From positions 10,360 to 74,359 of the forward strand of contig URMH01000009.1 in NCBI GenBank assembly GCA_900549015.1: DNA of 64,000 nt. Direction: 5' to 3'. The translations under genes were made by a program, and so were the position numbers. The stretch comes from an uncultured Blautia sp. Its GTDB lineage: Bacteria > Bacillota > Clostridia > Lachnospirales > Lachnospiraceae. The notes under the pieces are model-generated. The model worked only from the letters and a program-made list of their open reading frames with translations, ran no database searches and was not told the DNA's origin. This document shows, piece after piece, positions 24,236-32,855 of this stretch; positions within the stretch are counted from its first letter, which is position 1; every line of letters starts with the position of its first letter.

Positions 24236-24997
24236 CTATTTTACCCCCTGTTTTTCATACCATTTTCGTCCTATGCCCCAGAAAAGTAAAAACCATATGA
24301 GGGAAGCTGCCACTCCAACCCACACACTGCCTGCATTTAAAAGCTCCGGATAAAATCCCGCAGAGCCGGGAACTGCCAGAAGATTGTTCGGCATGATCCC
24401 GAGAACCGGGCACATCACTCTTGCAGGAATAGCGCCCGGAAGAAGCATATAGTAAGGTTTCAAAGAAAGGGCAATAAATGCAATCTGGTATAAAACTACG
24501 TGAATCAGAATCATAGGAAGACTTCCCAAAGCTTCTGCAAGAAACATACAGAAGGGAACCTGCCACATAAACGTAAGGAAAAGGACTGCCCAGGCAAGGA
24601 TAATGTTTCCTGCGGAAGGACTGTTTGTAATGATAAATGTAAATTTTCTTCCCAGGATTTCCCCTCCCAGGATCAGAAGAAACATAAGGGTAAGTCCAGC
24701 TCCCGTCACCCACAGTCCGTACAAAACCTTTCCATCCCACACTTTTTTTTGCTCGACGGGAAGGGTAAGAACCGCATGGTTTTTAAGTTTTTTATCTTTT
24801 CGTACAATAACTCCGCACATTAATGCTGCCATTGCCGGAAACATCATAATGTACCACCAGTTGCTGCTGTTTATAATAAAATAACTTCCTGAAATATACA
24901 TAGAAAAGAAAAGGGTAAAAATCGGCATGAGGATCATGAGCTTTCCAACGGATGTTTTCCTGCACTTCATTTTTTCTGCCAGAAAATACTTTTTCAT
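24236..24997 (-). CDS. Lantibiotic protection ABC transporter permease, MutE/LanE type
   Basis: 253 residues from ATG 24997, which overlaps the ATPase stop as ATGA. Six membrane helices. Hallmarks of the LanE/EpiE group: FLAEKMKCRKTSVGKL near the start, SSNWWYIMMFPAMAALMCG in the first extracellular region, and a central helix bundle with VLFLTFMWQVPFCMFLAEALG. An in-frame upstream extension exists but lies inside the ATPase gene and lacks its own site. It forms the membrane part of the exporter with the next gene. Confidence 0.87.
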   Translation of the reverse strand: MKKYFLAEKMKCRKTSVGKLMILMPIFTLFFSMYISGSYFIINSSNWWYIMMFPAMAALMCGVIVRKDKKLKNHAVLTLPVEQKKVWDGKVLYGLWVTGAGLTLMFLLILGGEILGRKFTFIITNSPSAGNIILAWAVLFLTFMWQVPFCMFLAEALGSLPMILIHVVLYQIAFIALSLKPYYMLLPGAIPARVMCPVLGIMPNNLLAVPGSAGFYPELLNAGSVWVGVAASLIWFLLFWGIGRKWYEKQGVK

Positions 24998-25704
24998 CGG
25001 ATTCCCTCCCTTCTGTCGCGAAGAACGGTTTCCATAAACATGGATTCCAGATCTCCGCATTCGGAAAGGCGCCCCTGAAATCCAAGTTTCCCTTCTGTAA
25101 GGATTCCTACATAATCTGCCGTCTGCTCAATTTCACTTAAAATGTGGCTGGATACAAGAACCGTGATCCCTTCCTGTGGAAATCTTCTTATCATAGCGCG
25201 AAACTCTGTAATCCCCACAGGATCCAGCCCGTTTACCGGTTCGTCAAGAACAAGAAGCTTCGGCTTATTTAAAAGAGCGATGGCAATTCCAAGACGCTGC
25301 TTCATTCCGAGGGAAAATTTTCCTGCCTTCTTTTTTCCGGTTCCACTTAAATCTGTGATCTCCAGCACCTCCCGGATTCTGGAATCCGGCACATCAAGAA
25401 GAATTGCCCGCACTTTTAAATTTTCCCAGGCAGTCAGGTTCTCGTAAACAGGCGGCGTCTCAATGAGCGAACCGATTTCCCCAAGATCTTTTCTTGACCA
25501 GGAATGTCCGTCAAACTGAATACTTCCGCCTGTCGGTTTCAAAATTCCTGTAATTGTTTTTAAAAGCGTGGATTTTCCCGCCCCGTTTGGTCCAAGAAGT
25601 CCGTATACAGAATTTTGGGGGACTTTTAAAGATACCTCGTTTAATACTTTTTGATTGTGGAATGATTTTGAAATACGATCTGTCTGTAAAATGAATTTTT
25701 CCAT
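24994..25704 (-). CDS. Lantibiotic protection ABC transporter ATPase (LanF/CprA-like)
   Basis: 236 residues. Walker A GPNGAGKST, signature FSLGMKQRLGIA, Walker B LLVLDEPVNGLD, H-loop SSHILSEIE; the Q-loop region contains IGSLIETPPVYENLTAWENL, where Glu (ET) replaces the usual Gln, the E-loop of lantibiotic-resistance ATPases such as NisF and CprA. It is the first gene of the nine-gene operon. Its AGGAGGT ribosome site (8 bp before ATG) lies inside a perfect 14-bp inverted repeat, so its translation or transcription is probably controlled there. Confidence 0.92.
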   Translation of the reverse strand: MEKFILQTDRISKSFHNQKVLNEVSLKVPQNSVYGLLGPNGAGKSTLLKTITGILKPTGGSIQFDGHSWSRKDLGEIGSLIETPPVYENLTAWENLKVRAILLDVPDSRIREVLEITDLSGTGKKKAGKFSLGMKQRLGIAIALLNKPKLLVLDEPVNGLDPVGITEFRAMIRRFPQEGITVLVSSHILSEIEQTADYVGILTEGKLGFQGRLSECGDLESMFMETVLRDRREGIR

Positions 25705-25707
25705 ATA

Positions 25708-25742
25708 AATTACCTCCTATGGTTTTATCATAGGAGGTAATT
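25708..25742 (-). promoter_or_regulatory. Inverted repeat enclosing the lanF ribosome binding site
   Basis: Perfect arms aattacctcctatg (25708-25721) and cataggaggtaatt (25729-25742) with a 7-nt loop. In the transcript the second arm is the AGGAGGT site of the ATPase gene and the first is its anti-sequence, so a read-through transcript would hide the site. A TATAAT (25740-25745, minus strand) overlaps the repeat, so it could instead be a DNA operator. Two TTATAAG copies at 25741 and 25752 (11 bp apart) resemble OmpR-type regulator boxes. Confidence 0.65.
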
Positions 25743-25764
25743 ATAAGGATTTTATAAGATTTTT

Positions 25765-26628
25765 TTATTTTTTCGACTCCCACATTCCGATCACTTCATT
25801 GACTGTGGAAATAGTCACAAATACCTTAAAATCAGATTCATGAAGATAATTCATAAGTGTTTTATACTCGTTGACCGTCATGATCGTCACAAGTTCTGTC
25901 TGCTCTTCCTGCTGAAATGCACCCTTTGCTGTGTAAAGAGTAATTCCTCTTCCCATTTCATTTAAGATAAAATTCTGAATTTCCTCATAATTCTTCGATA
26001 AGATACAAATTCTCTTTTTCTTATTGATACCGCCGATGAAGTAATCAATTACCTGACCGTTTGCATACGTTGCAAGCATGCTGACTACAAGACATCCCGG
26101 TCCATACACAAAAATAGAACTCATAGCAGTTACCATTCCTGCAAGTGTCACTGCTTTTCCGATTTCCATACGTGTATATTTACTGATAATTTTCGCTACA
26201 ATGTCAATGCCTCCTGAGGAAGCATTGACATTAAAAAGAATTGCCTGGCCAAATCCTGCCACAAGAATATACGCAACTACATCATATACATTATTTCCTG
26301 TTACAGAACCGGATAACGGACATATTACTTCAAAAATCCTGAGAAATACAGGAAGTAACATAGAAGTATATACCGTCTTTACACCGAATTCCTTTCCGAC
26401 TAAAAGAAATCCTATCACCAGAAGCACCACATTCAGCACCATAGTAAGCATGGATATGGAAAAACCTGTAAGCTCTTCCAAAACCATAGCAAGACCTGAT
26501 ATACTTCCAATAACCACCTTACTTGGAATCAGAAAAAAGTATATACTAGCTGATATAATGAGCATTGCAACCGTAATAAATGCATACTCATATAATATGT
26601 CCTTTTTTGAAATATTTTTCTTTGCCAT
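25765..26628 (-). CDS. YitT family membrane protein (DUF161/DUF2179)
   Basis: 287 residues: five to six membrane helices (about 10-180), with IPSKVVIGSISGLAMVLEELTG and NASSGGIDIVAKIISKYTRMEIG typical of YitT, and then a cytosolic DUF2179 domain (about 195-287, GRGITLYTAKGAFQQEEQTELVTIMTVNEYKTL) of ACT-like fold. Function of the family is not established. It starts 5 bp after the malic enzyme stop and so is cotranscribed with it. A 60-bp gap to the lanF gene has no terminator I can see, so read-through into the peptide-resistance operon is possible. Confidence 0.9.
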   Translation of the reverse strand: MAKKNISKKDILYEYAFITVAMLIISASIYFFLIPSKVVIGSISGLAMVLEELTGFSISMLTMVLNVVLLVIGFLLVGKEFGVKTVYTSMLLPVFLRIFEVICPLSGSVTGNNVYDVVAYILVAGFGQAILFNVNASSGGIDIVAKIISKYTRMEIGKAVTLAGMVTAMSSIFVYGPGCLVVSMLATYANGQVIDYFIGGINKKKRICILSKNYEEIQNFILNEMGRGITLYTAKGAFQQEEQTELVTIMTVNEYKTLMNYLHESDFKVFVTISTVNEVIGMWESKK

Positions 26629-26633
26629 TTTCT

Positions 26634-27824
26634 TTATTTGATGCGTGCCACACCGGTATCAACAGCAGCTTTGGAAACTGCTGCCGCAACCTTCTTTGCA
26701 ACCTCAGGATTTAACGGATCCGGAACAATATAGTCTGCTCTTAATTCGCTCTCCGGAATAATATCTGCAATAGCAAGGGCTGCCGCAAACTTCATCTCAT
26801 CATTGATTTCTTTTGCTCGTACATCAAATGTACCACGGAAAATTCCAGGGAATGCAAGCACATTATTAATCTGGTTTGGATAATCGCTTCTTCCTGTAGC
26901 AACGACTGCTGCTCCTGCTGCTGCCGCGTCATCCGGGCTGATTTCCGGAACCGGGTTTGCACACGCAAATACGATTGGATCTGCGTTCATGGAACGTACC
27001 ATATCCTGTGTCAGGCTGTTCGGAGCGCTTACGCCGATAAAAATATCAGCTCCTTCAATAACATCTTTAAGACCACCCTGTTTTTTCGCCGGGTTTGTGA
27101 TTTTTGCCATCTCTTCTTTTACAGGGTTCATACCTTCTGTACGTCCCTCATAAATAGCGCCTGTTCTGTCGCACAGTGTAATATCAGCAAAGCCGTATGA
27201 GAGAAGAAGCTTTGTAATAGCGATTGCTGCCGCTCCTGCTCCGTTCACTACGATTCTTGTACTCTCTTTCTTTCTTCCTGTGAGTTTTAAGGCATTAATA
27301 AGACCTGCCAGTGTGATAACTGCTGTTCCGTGCTGGTCATCATGGAAAATCGGAATATCACATTTTTCTTTTAATTTCTGCTCGATCTCAAAACATCTTG
27401 GAGCGGAAATATCCTCCAGATTGACACCGCCGAAGCTTCCTGAAATGAGATAAATCGTATTTACAATATCATCAACATCTTTGCTCTTAATACAAAGAGG
27501 GAATGCATCAACTCCACCGAACTCCTTAAACAGTACACATTTTCCTTCCATAACCGGCATACCTGCCTCCGGTCCAATATCCCCAAGACCAAGAACCGCT
27601 GTACCGTCTGTCACAACAAGACACATATTCCAACGACGTGTCAGCTCATATGATTTTTCCACGTCTTTCTGAATTTCCAGACATGGCTGTGCAACTCCCG
27701 GTGTATATGCAAGAGATAAATCATCTTTTGAGTTCAGGGCAACGGTAGATACCATCTCAATTTTTCCCTTTTTCTCATAGTGCATCTCAAGGCTCTCTTT
27801 TGCGTAGTCTCTTTTCTGACTCAT
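26634..27824 (-). CDS. NAD(P)-dependent malic enzyme
   Basis: 396 residues, the short bacterial form without phosphotransacetylase domain. It oxidatively decarboxylates malate to pyruvate. Motifs: SLAYTPGVAQPC, DGTAVLGLGDIGPEAGMPVMEGK, the catalytic Lys region, IFHDDQHGTAVI (metal and substrate site), VVNGAGAAAIAITKLLL (Rossmann dinucleotide fold), FACANPVPEISPDDA and RSDYPNQINNVLAFPGIFRG. RBS AGGAGGAGAAGTA. It precedes the YitT gene in a two-gene unit. Confidence 0.95.
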   Translation of the reverse strand: MSQKRDYAKESLEMHYEKKGKIEMVSTVALNSKDDLSLAYTPGVAQPCLEIQKDVEKSYELTRRWNMCLVVTDGTAVLGLGDIGPEAGMPVMEGKCVLFKEFGGVDAFPLCIKSKDVDDIVNTIYLISGSFGGVNLEDISAPRCFEIEQKLKEKCDIPIFHDDQHGTAVITLAGLINALKLTGRKKESTRIVVNGAGAAAIAITKLLLSYGFADITLCDRTGAIYEGRTEGMNPVKEEMAKITNPAKKQGGLKDVIEGADIFIGVSAPNSLTQDMVRSMNADPIVFACANPVPEISPDDAAAAGAAVVATGRSDYPNQINNVLAFPGIFRGTFDVRAKEINDEMKFAAALAIADIIPESELRADYIVPDPLNPEVAKKVAAAVSKAAVDTGVARIK

Positions 27825-27892
27825 TACTTCTCCTCCTGCTGTAAATTTATATAGTTTAAAATGAACTTTATTTCCGCTCTTATACTATCACG

Positions 27893-28372
27893 TTACTGCT
27901 CTTTTTTCAATGTACAAATCGTTTCTCTGCTTATTTTTCCGCCTTTTCTTACACTGGCAAACAAATGCGCGCCAGCTAGCATACACTTCTCATTTTTTTT
28001 CGAAAATTTACACAGTTCCGGATAGCATTCCTTCTTTTCCTGCGTTACTATAAGCTCAGCTTCACCTGCTGTCAATACATCTCCGGACTCTAAAACCGCA
28101 CTGCCCTCAAGGAGAATATTTTCTTTTAATTTCGAAAAACAAAATCCTTTTATATCCTGTGCCTCCATCCATTTTTTCTGGGTGTCCGTAAAAATTAAAA
28201 TCTGACGTTTTCCTCCGTCCCCGTGAACATCTCCTTCAATTCCCTTATCCTTTATGAGAAAAAGACTTTCTTCTGAGCGAAAAGGCTGTTTTTTTTCCTG
28301 CTGTCTGTATAAAGCTTTTGCTCTCAGCTTATATTCCCGTTGATTGTTACAATCTCTCCTGCCCTCTCCCAT
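27893..28372 (-). CDS. MOSC domain protein
   Basis: 159 residues if started at ATG 28372; the true start may be internal, because the first 20 or so residues overlap the upstream gene and look non-native. The MOSC fold is recognisable: KDKGIEGDVHGDGGKRQILIFT, LKENILLEGSAVLESGDVLTAGEAELIVTQ and KECYPELCKF with the conserved Cys. MOSC proteins bind molybdopterin-type cofactors and handle sulfur; bacterial single-domain versions are often found in molybdenum or tungsten gene clusters. It is the last gene of the tungsten operon. Confidence 0.82.
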   Translation of the reverse strand: MGEGRRDCNNQREYKLRAKALYRQQEKKQPFRSEESLFLIKDKGIEGDVHGDGGKRQILIFTDTQKKWMEAQDIKGFCFSKLKENILLEGSAVLESGDVLTAGEAELIVTQEKKECYPELCKFSKKNEKCMLAGAHLFASVRKGGKISRETICTLKKEQ

Positions 28373-30246
28373 GTGTATCCTCCAAGCTCCTGAAGCTTCT
28401 GATGAAATTCTTCGCTTTTTAAAATCTGTATAAATGCCTGAATATACGGAAGCTCCAGATATTTTTCAGGAACAGCAAAATCATATTCCTCCTGCCCCAC
28501 TTCTATAAAATCAAGCTTCATGGCAAGCGCCGCGGAACGGATTCCAAGTCCTGCGTCTGCACTTTCTCCTGCCACAAGGGCAGCCACCGCCATATGGGTC
28601 GCCGCCTCTCTGTCATATCCCCGGATTTCCTCCGGACAAATCCCCTTCTTTTTCAGACAGAAATCAAGGAGCATTCTCGTTCCCGCTCCTCTCTGACGGT
28701 TTACAAAGCGGACCTTCTTTAAATCCTCTATGGAACGGATATTCAGAGGATTTCCCTTTTTTACCATAATCCCCTGCACTCTGCCGACGCCTTTAATGAG
28801 GGCGACCGGCTCGCGAAACATTTTTTCTATATAAGACACATTATAAATGCCCGTCTCCTCATTGAGCATATGGATCGGCGCAATATGAGCCTCGCCTCTT
28901 TTTAATGCCATAAGTCCGCCCATACTTCCCACATGGGTGCTTGATAAATACATGCCCGGAAAATGGTTTGGCATCATATCTGCCATCACATCGAGGATCA
29001 AATCGTGGCTTCCGATCACAACGGCTGTATTTTTGATCTCTTCCAGATCCCGGTAAAGCTCTACCTCCAGCTTTTCTCCAGCTTCGCATCCCTCACTGTT
29101 CTGCGGGATTACACAAAAGCCGTCTGCACGTACAAGAGACATGGCAGCTCCGGCTCCTCTTGCAAGAGGGGCAGCCACGATTTTGTCGTCTACACACCCT
29201 ACCTTTACCCGCACGTATTCCTTATGCTTTAAGCTGGATACAAGACGTCTTGAAATCACTGCCTCCACTTTTTTATTCTTTTTCTCCACTCTTCCTCCCA
29301 TATAAGAGAGAACAGGGGATACAAAATTTTCAAAACCGATATATGCAGATACGGGATAGCCCGGAAGCCCGATCACCGGCTTATTATTTACGAAAGCAAG
29401 TATCACCGGTTTTCCCGGCTTAATGGAGACGCCGTGGATAATTACCTCCCCCAGCTCCCGCAGAACATGGACCGTGTAATCTTCTGTTCCTGCGCTGGAA
29501 CCTGCGTTTATAATGACCATATCAAACTTTTCTGCCGCCTCTTTTACCGCGTCCCTGATTTTTTCATAATCATCCGGGATCGTCTTAAAACGCACAGCTT
29601 TTGCCCCCTGTACCTTCGCCATATTTTCAAACATTCTGGAATTGGATTCTATAATATCCCCGTCCTTCGGCTCTGTTCCCGGCTCGATTATCTCTGTCCC
29701 TGTGGGAAAAATTGCAACTGTCGGATTTTTTACCACCTCAATTTCCACAATGCCTCCTGAGAGCAGGACTCCCACGTCAATAGGACGGATACAGTGTCTT
29801 CCAGGAAGGATCATCTCCCCTGCTACAATATCCTCCCCCACAGGACGCACATGCTGCCAGGGAACTGCCGGCGCAATGATCCTTACTTTATTTTCATCGT
29901 CTGTATCCAGCAAATCCTCTGCCATGATCACTGCGTCATAGGGCTCATGAATGGGATCTCCCGTATCAATGACCTGGCAGTCCTTTCCAATCACAAGCTC
30001 TACCGGAGTATTTTCAGATGCCCCTTCTGTTTTTGCCGCAGTAACTGCAATCCCGTCCATTGCAGCCGCATTAAAAAGAGGAGAACAGTATTTTGCATAA
30101 ACTGCTTTTCCCGTTATCCTGTTTAAAGCTTCTGTGACAGGAATCGTCTCATACGAAAGTTTTACCCGTTTTTCCACTTCTCTCCTGTAAATTTCAACCG
30201 CTTCCTGAACAGGCGTTGTTTTTAAATACAAATTTCTTTTCCCCAT
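28324..30246 (-). CDS. MoeA-type molybdopterin biosynthesis protein fused to a periplasmic-binding-like domain
   Basis: 640 residues. Residues 1 to about 405 are MoeA-like: AAMDGIAV, FPTGTEI, DGDIIESNSRM, INAGSSAGTEDYT, VSIKPGKPVILA and GLPGYPVSAYIGFE. The remaining 230 residues are a PBP/COG1910-type domain starting IGSHDLILDVMADMMP, with HIAPIHMLNEETGIYN, FVNRQRGAGTRMLLD and AGLGIRSAALAM, which in other proteins recognises molybdate or a related ligand. No signal peptide, so the binding domain is cytosolic. MoeA inserts metal into adenylylated molybdopterin; here tungsten is the probable metal. RBS GGAGGTATT; it lies 8 bp after the first moeA. Confidence 0.9.
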   Translation of the reverse strand: MGKRNLYLKTTPVQEAVEIYRREVEKRVKLSYETIPVTEALNRITGKAVYAKYCSPLFNAAAMDGIAVTAAKTEGASENTPVELVIGKDCQVIDTGDPIHEPYDAVIMAEDLLDTDDENKVRIIAPAVPWQHVRPVGEDIVAGEMILPGRHCIRPIDVGVLLSGGIVEIEVVKNPTVAIFPTGTEIIEPGTEPKDGDIIESNSRMFENMAKVQGAKAVRFKTIPDDYEKIRDAVKEAAEKFDMVIINAGSSAGTEDYTVHVLRELGEVIIHGVSIKPGKPVILAFVNNKPVIGLPGYPVSAYIGFENFVSPVLSYMGGRVEKKNKKVEAVISRRLVSSLKHKEYVRVKVGCVDDKIVAAPLARGAGAAMSLVRADGFCVIPQNSEGCEAGEKLEVELYRDLEEIKNTAVVIGSHDLILDVMADMMPNHFPGMYLSSTHVGSMGGLMALKRGEAHIAPIHMLNEETGIYNVSYIEKMFREPVALIKGVGRVQGIMVKKGNPLNIRSIEDLKKVRFVNRQRGAGTRMLLDFCLKKKGICPEEIRGYDREAATHMAVAALVAGESADAGLGIRSAALAMKLDFIEVGQEEYDFAVPEKYLELPYIQAFIQILKSEEFHQKLQELGGYTWERAGEIVTINGNIS

Positions 30247-30254
30247 AATACCTC

Positions 30255-31484
30255 CTACAATAGCTGCACGTATACGGTTTCTCCTGTGCGAAGTCCCTCC
30301 TGGTCAGCCTCCACCATCACGTATCCGTCTGCCTGGGTCAGCGTGTGCATAAGCCCCGATTTCCCAAAAACAGGAATTGCCCGGTATCCGTCTTTTTCTT
30401 TTTCAAGCTTCACCGTCTGGCATACTGCCCGTCCTGCCGCCCCCGGAATATTGGAAGACAGAACAGCCGGAACTCCCGTCTCTTCTTTTTCTCCCCTTAA
30501 ATTCTTTTGAAGCCATACGAGAAGAAGCCGAAATACCATGATTGCTGCGACAGGGTGACCCGGAAGCCCTATAAGGAGAGTCCCTGACGGCTTATCCATT
30601 CCCACTATGGTTGGTTTTCCCGGTTTTAAAGCAAGACCATGCGTCCATACTCCCGGCTCTGCAATTTTATCTATAATATCTGCCGTCATATCCTTTTTTC
30701 CCTGGGAGCTTCCCCCGGAAATCACTACAATATCACTGCATAAAAGAGCATCTTTTAATGCCTGCTCTATTTTTTCATCTTCATCTTTTACGGAAAAGGC
30801 TTTATCTACCATCATTCCCTGCTCTTTTGCAAGAGCATAGAGCGCATGTGTATTGATGTCGTACACCTGACATCTTCCTTTTTCTTCTCCCACTTCTGCC
30901 AGCTCATCTCCTGTAGAGATGATGGTGATATACCAGGGTGCATAAACCTTCACCGTCTTTTTTCCGAGAGAAGCAAGAACCCCTGTCTGGGCAGAATGAA
31001 GAACCGTTCCTCTCGAAAGAAGAAGCTCTCCTTTTTTTGCGTCCTCTCCAATCTGCACAACGCCGCTTCCTGCCGATACAGACGCGTAAACGGCGGCGTC
31101 CCTTTTATCGAAAAGCTCCGTATACTCCACCATGACCATGGCGTCTGCTCCGTCAGGAATCATTCCTCCTGTGGGAACATAGGCGCATTCCCCGCTTTTG
31201 ATCTCTCGAAGCGCAGGGCTTCCTATGGAAATTTCATCCACAACAGATAAAAATACAGGGACGCTCTCCCCTGCTCCCTGTGTATCCGATGCTTTTACTG
31301 CATATCCGTCTACCGTTGCCCTTCGAAAGTCCGGAATATTTTCCTCTGCATAAATATCCTCTGCAAGACATTTCCCGTACGCTTGTGAAAGCTTTACCGT
31401 TTCCACTTTCAAAAAATTGTCTCCCACTTCCTGTAAAAGCCTCTCCCTCGCTCCGGAAATGGTATCCACCTGTAAAAACCTCAT
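30255..31484 (-). CDS. moeA: Molybdopterin molybdotransferase MoeA
   Basis: 409 residues, full length for MoeA. Motifs: RRATVDGYAVKA, AYVPTGGMIPDGADAMVMVE, ISTGDEL, YDINTHALYALAKEQG, VISGGSSQGKKDMTAD, LKPGKPTIVG and GLPGHPVAAIMVF. The GEPH-domain signature is complete. It overlaps tupC by 4 bp (ATGA). It inserts the metal oxyanion into the pterin dithiolene. The operon carries two MoeA-type genes; this one is the stand-alone form. In a tungsten context the pair may discriminate between metals, as proposed for archaeal MoeA duplicates. Confidence 0.93.
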   Translation of the reverse strand: MRFLQVDTISGARERLLQEVGDNFLKVETVKLSQAYGKCLAEDIYAEENIPDFRRATVDGYAVKASDTQGAGESVPVFLSVVDEISIGSPALREIKSGECAYVPTGGMIPDGADAMVMVEYTELFDKRDAAVYASVSAGSGVVQIGEDAKKGELLLSRGTVLHSAQTGVLASLGKKTVKVYAPWYITIISTGDELAEVGEEKGRCQVYDINTHALYALAKEQGMMVDKAFSVKDEDEKIEQALKDALLCSDIVVISGGSSQGKKDMTADIIDKIAEPGVWTHGLALKPGKPTIVGMDKPSGTLLIGLPGHPVAAIMVFRLLLVWLQKNLRGEKEETGVPAVLSSNIPGAAGRAVCQTVKLEKEKDGYRAIPVFGKSGLMHTLTQADGYVMVEADQEGLRTGETVYVQLL

Positions 31485-32176
31485 ACTTCACTCTCCCTTT
31501 GTATCAGTTCTTTTGACACAAATTTTCGGATTCTCTCATCTATATTTTCAAACAAAACCTCTTCTTTTTTTCCTTCCGCAATTACCTGTCCTTTGTAAAA
31601 AAAGCATACCCTGTCACACAGTTTATAAATCTGTGAAAGACGATGGCTGATGATGATCCAGGTAACCGGATCTTTTTTCTGCTCTTCCAGAATCCGATTT
31701 TCAAATTTCTCCACACTTTCCGGATCCATATTGGAAAGTGTTTCATCTATAATAATCAGCTTTGGCTGAAAAATCAAAGCCCGAAGAAGCGAAAGCTTCT
31801 GTTGTTCTCCGCTGGAAAGACTTCTGGCGTATTGATTTTTCTTATCAAGAAGACCAAACTCTTCCAATAGCCGGTCTGTTTTCTCTCTGTCCGGCTTCCT
31901 TTTTCTTATTTTCAACGGATAAATCAGATTTTCATATACACTGCTGTGGAGAAGATACGGACGCTGTGCTGTCATGGTAATGTCTTTCAATTCCATACCC
32001 TCATAAGAAATTTTTCCTTTATCCGGCTTTAAAATATCCATAATCAGTTTTGCAGCCGTTGTTTTTCCGCTCCCATTGCCTCCGATGAAGCCATAAATAT
32101 GACCTTCTTCAATTTCCAGGTCCTTTATGTGAAGAGAAAAATCCCCCACCTGCTTTTCCAGATCAGTAATTCTCAT
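31481..32176 (-). CDS. tupC: Tungstate ABC transporter ATP-binding protein
   Basis: 231 residues from ATG 32176, overlapping tupB by 14 bp (GGAGGCAGAGGAAA upstream). Walker A GGNGSGKTT, signature LSSGEQQKLSLL, Walker B LIIIDETLSNMDPE, H-loop ISHRL. It is shorter than ModC and has no C-terminal TOBE/MOP domain, as expected for TupC. It powers tungstate import with the neighbouring permease and binding protein. The longer in-frame start would lie inside tupB and was rejected. Confidence 0.92.
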   Translation of the reverse strand: MRITDLEKQVGDFSLHIKDLEIEEGHIYGFIGGNGSGKTTAAKLIMDILKPDKGKISYEGMELKDITMTAQRPYLLHSSVYENLIYPLKIRKRKPDREKTDRLLEEFGLLDKKNQYARSLSSGEQQKLSLLRALIFQPKLIIIDETLSNMDPESVEKFENRILEEQKKDPVTWIIISHRLSQIYKLCDRVCFFYKGQVIAEGKKEEVLFENIDERIRKFVSKELIQRESEV

Positions 32177-32855
32177 TTTCCTCTGCCTCCCTGCGGAAAA
32201 AATCAGCCAGGCACTGAACAGCAAATGCCATAGCAAGAAGAAGTATGCCAAGAGCCATTCCCTCATAAAAAATCCCCTGACTTTTTAAAAGAGCAATGGC
32301 TGTGGTCATCGTTCTCGTGCTGCCCTTTATGTTTCCTCCCACAAGCATTACTGCTCCCACTTCGCTGATGGAACGCCCGAATCCTGTTATCATCACAAAA
32401 TACAGCTCATATTTCATCTCCCGTATAAGAAGGAGGGCTGTCTGCATTCTTCCTGCTCCCATCGTCTTTGCAAAAGTACGAACAGCCGGCGCCGTTTTCG
32501 CCGCGTAGGAATACGTCATTCCGCATACGACCGGCGTGATAATCAAAACCTGTGCCAAGACCATGCCTTTTATGGTAAAAAGAAGCTCCATAAATCCAAG
32601 AGGTCCTCTTCTCATAGTCAGCATATACACAAACAGACCCACAACAACAGGGGGAACTCCCATGAGTGTTCTGTTAATACGTACGACCATCCGCTTTCCC
32701 GGAAAATGTACTCTCTCCAACAAAAGCCCCATGAAAATTCCCAGCATAGAGGAGATAAGGGTAGAAGAAACTGCCATCTGAAATGTTACTTTGATCGCAT
32801 CATAAACTCCCACATCCGAAAAAATCCGATTTACCCATTCCTCTAAGCCATGCAT
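32163..32855 (-). CDS. tupB: Tungstate ABC transporter permease
   Basis: 230 residues with about five membrane helices and the BPD-transporter inner-membrane signature (RTFAKTMGAGRMQTALLLIREMKYELYFVMITGFGRSISEVGAVMLVGGNIKGSTRTMTTAI is the EAA-loop region and its follow-on; the GRSISEVGAVMLVGGN part is typical of TupB). It starts directly at the tupA stop (TAAATG). Operon position between tupA and tupC fixes the assignment. Confidence 0.93.
   Translation of the reverse strand: MHGLEEWVNRIFSDVGVYDAIKVTFQMAVSSTLISSMLGIFMGLLLERVHFPGKRMVVRINRTLMGVPPVVVGLFVYMLTMRRGPLGFMELLFTIKGMVLAQVLIITPVVCGMTYSYAAKTAPAVRTFAKTMGAGRMQTALLLIREMKYELYFVMITGFGRSISEVGAVMLVGGNIKGSTRTMTTAIALLKSQGIFYEGMALGILLLAMAFAVQCLADFFRREAEENENY

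Noticed and set aside
18926..25704. Lantibiotic biosynthesis cluster
   Set aside because: Only export/immunity and regulatory genes are present; no precursor peptide or LanB/C/M gene was found in or around the operon.
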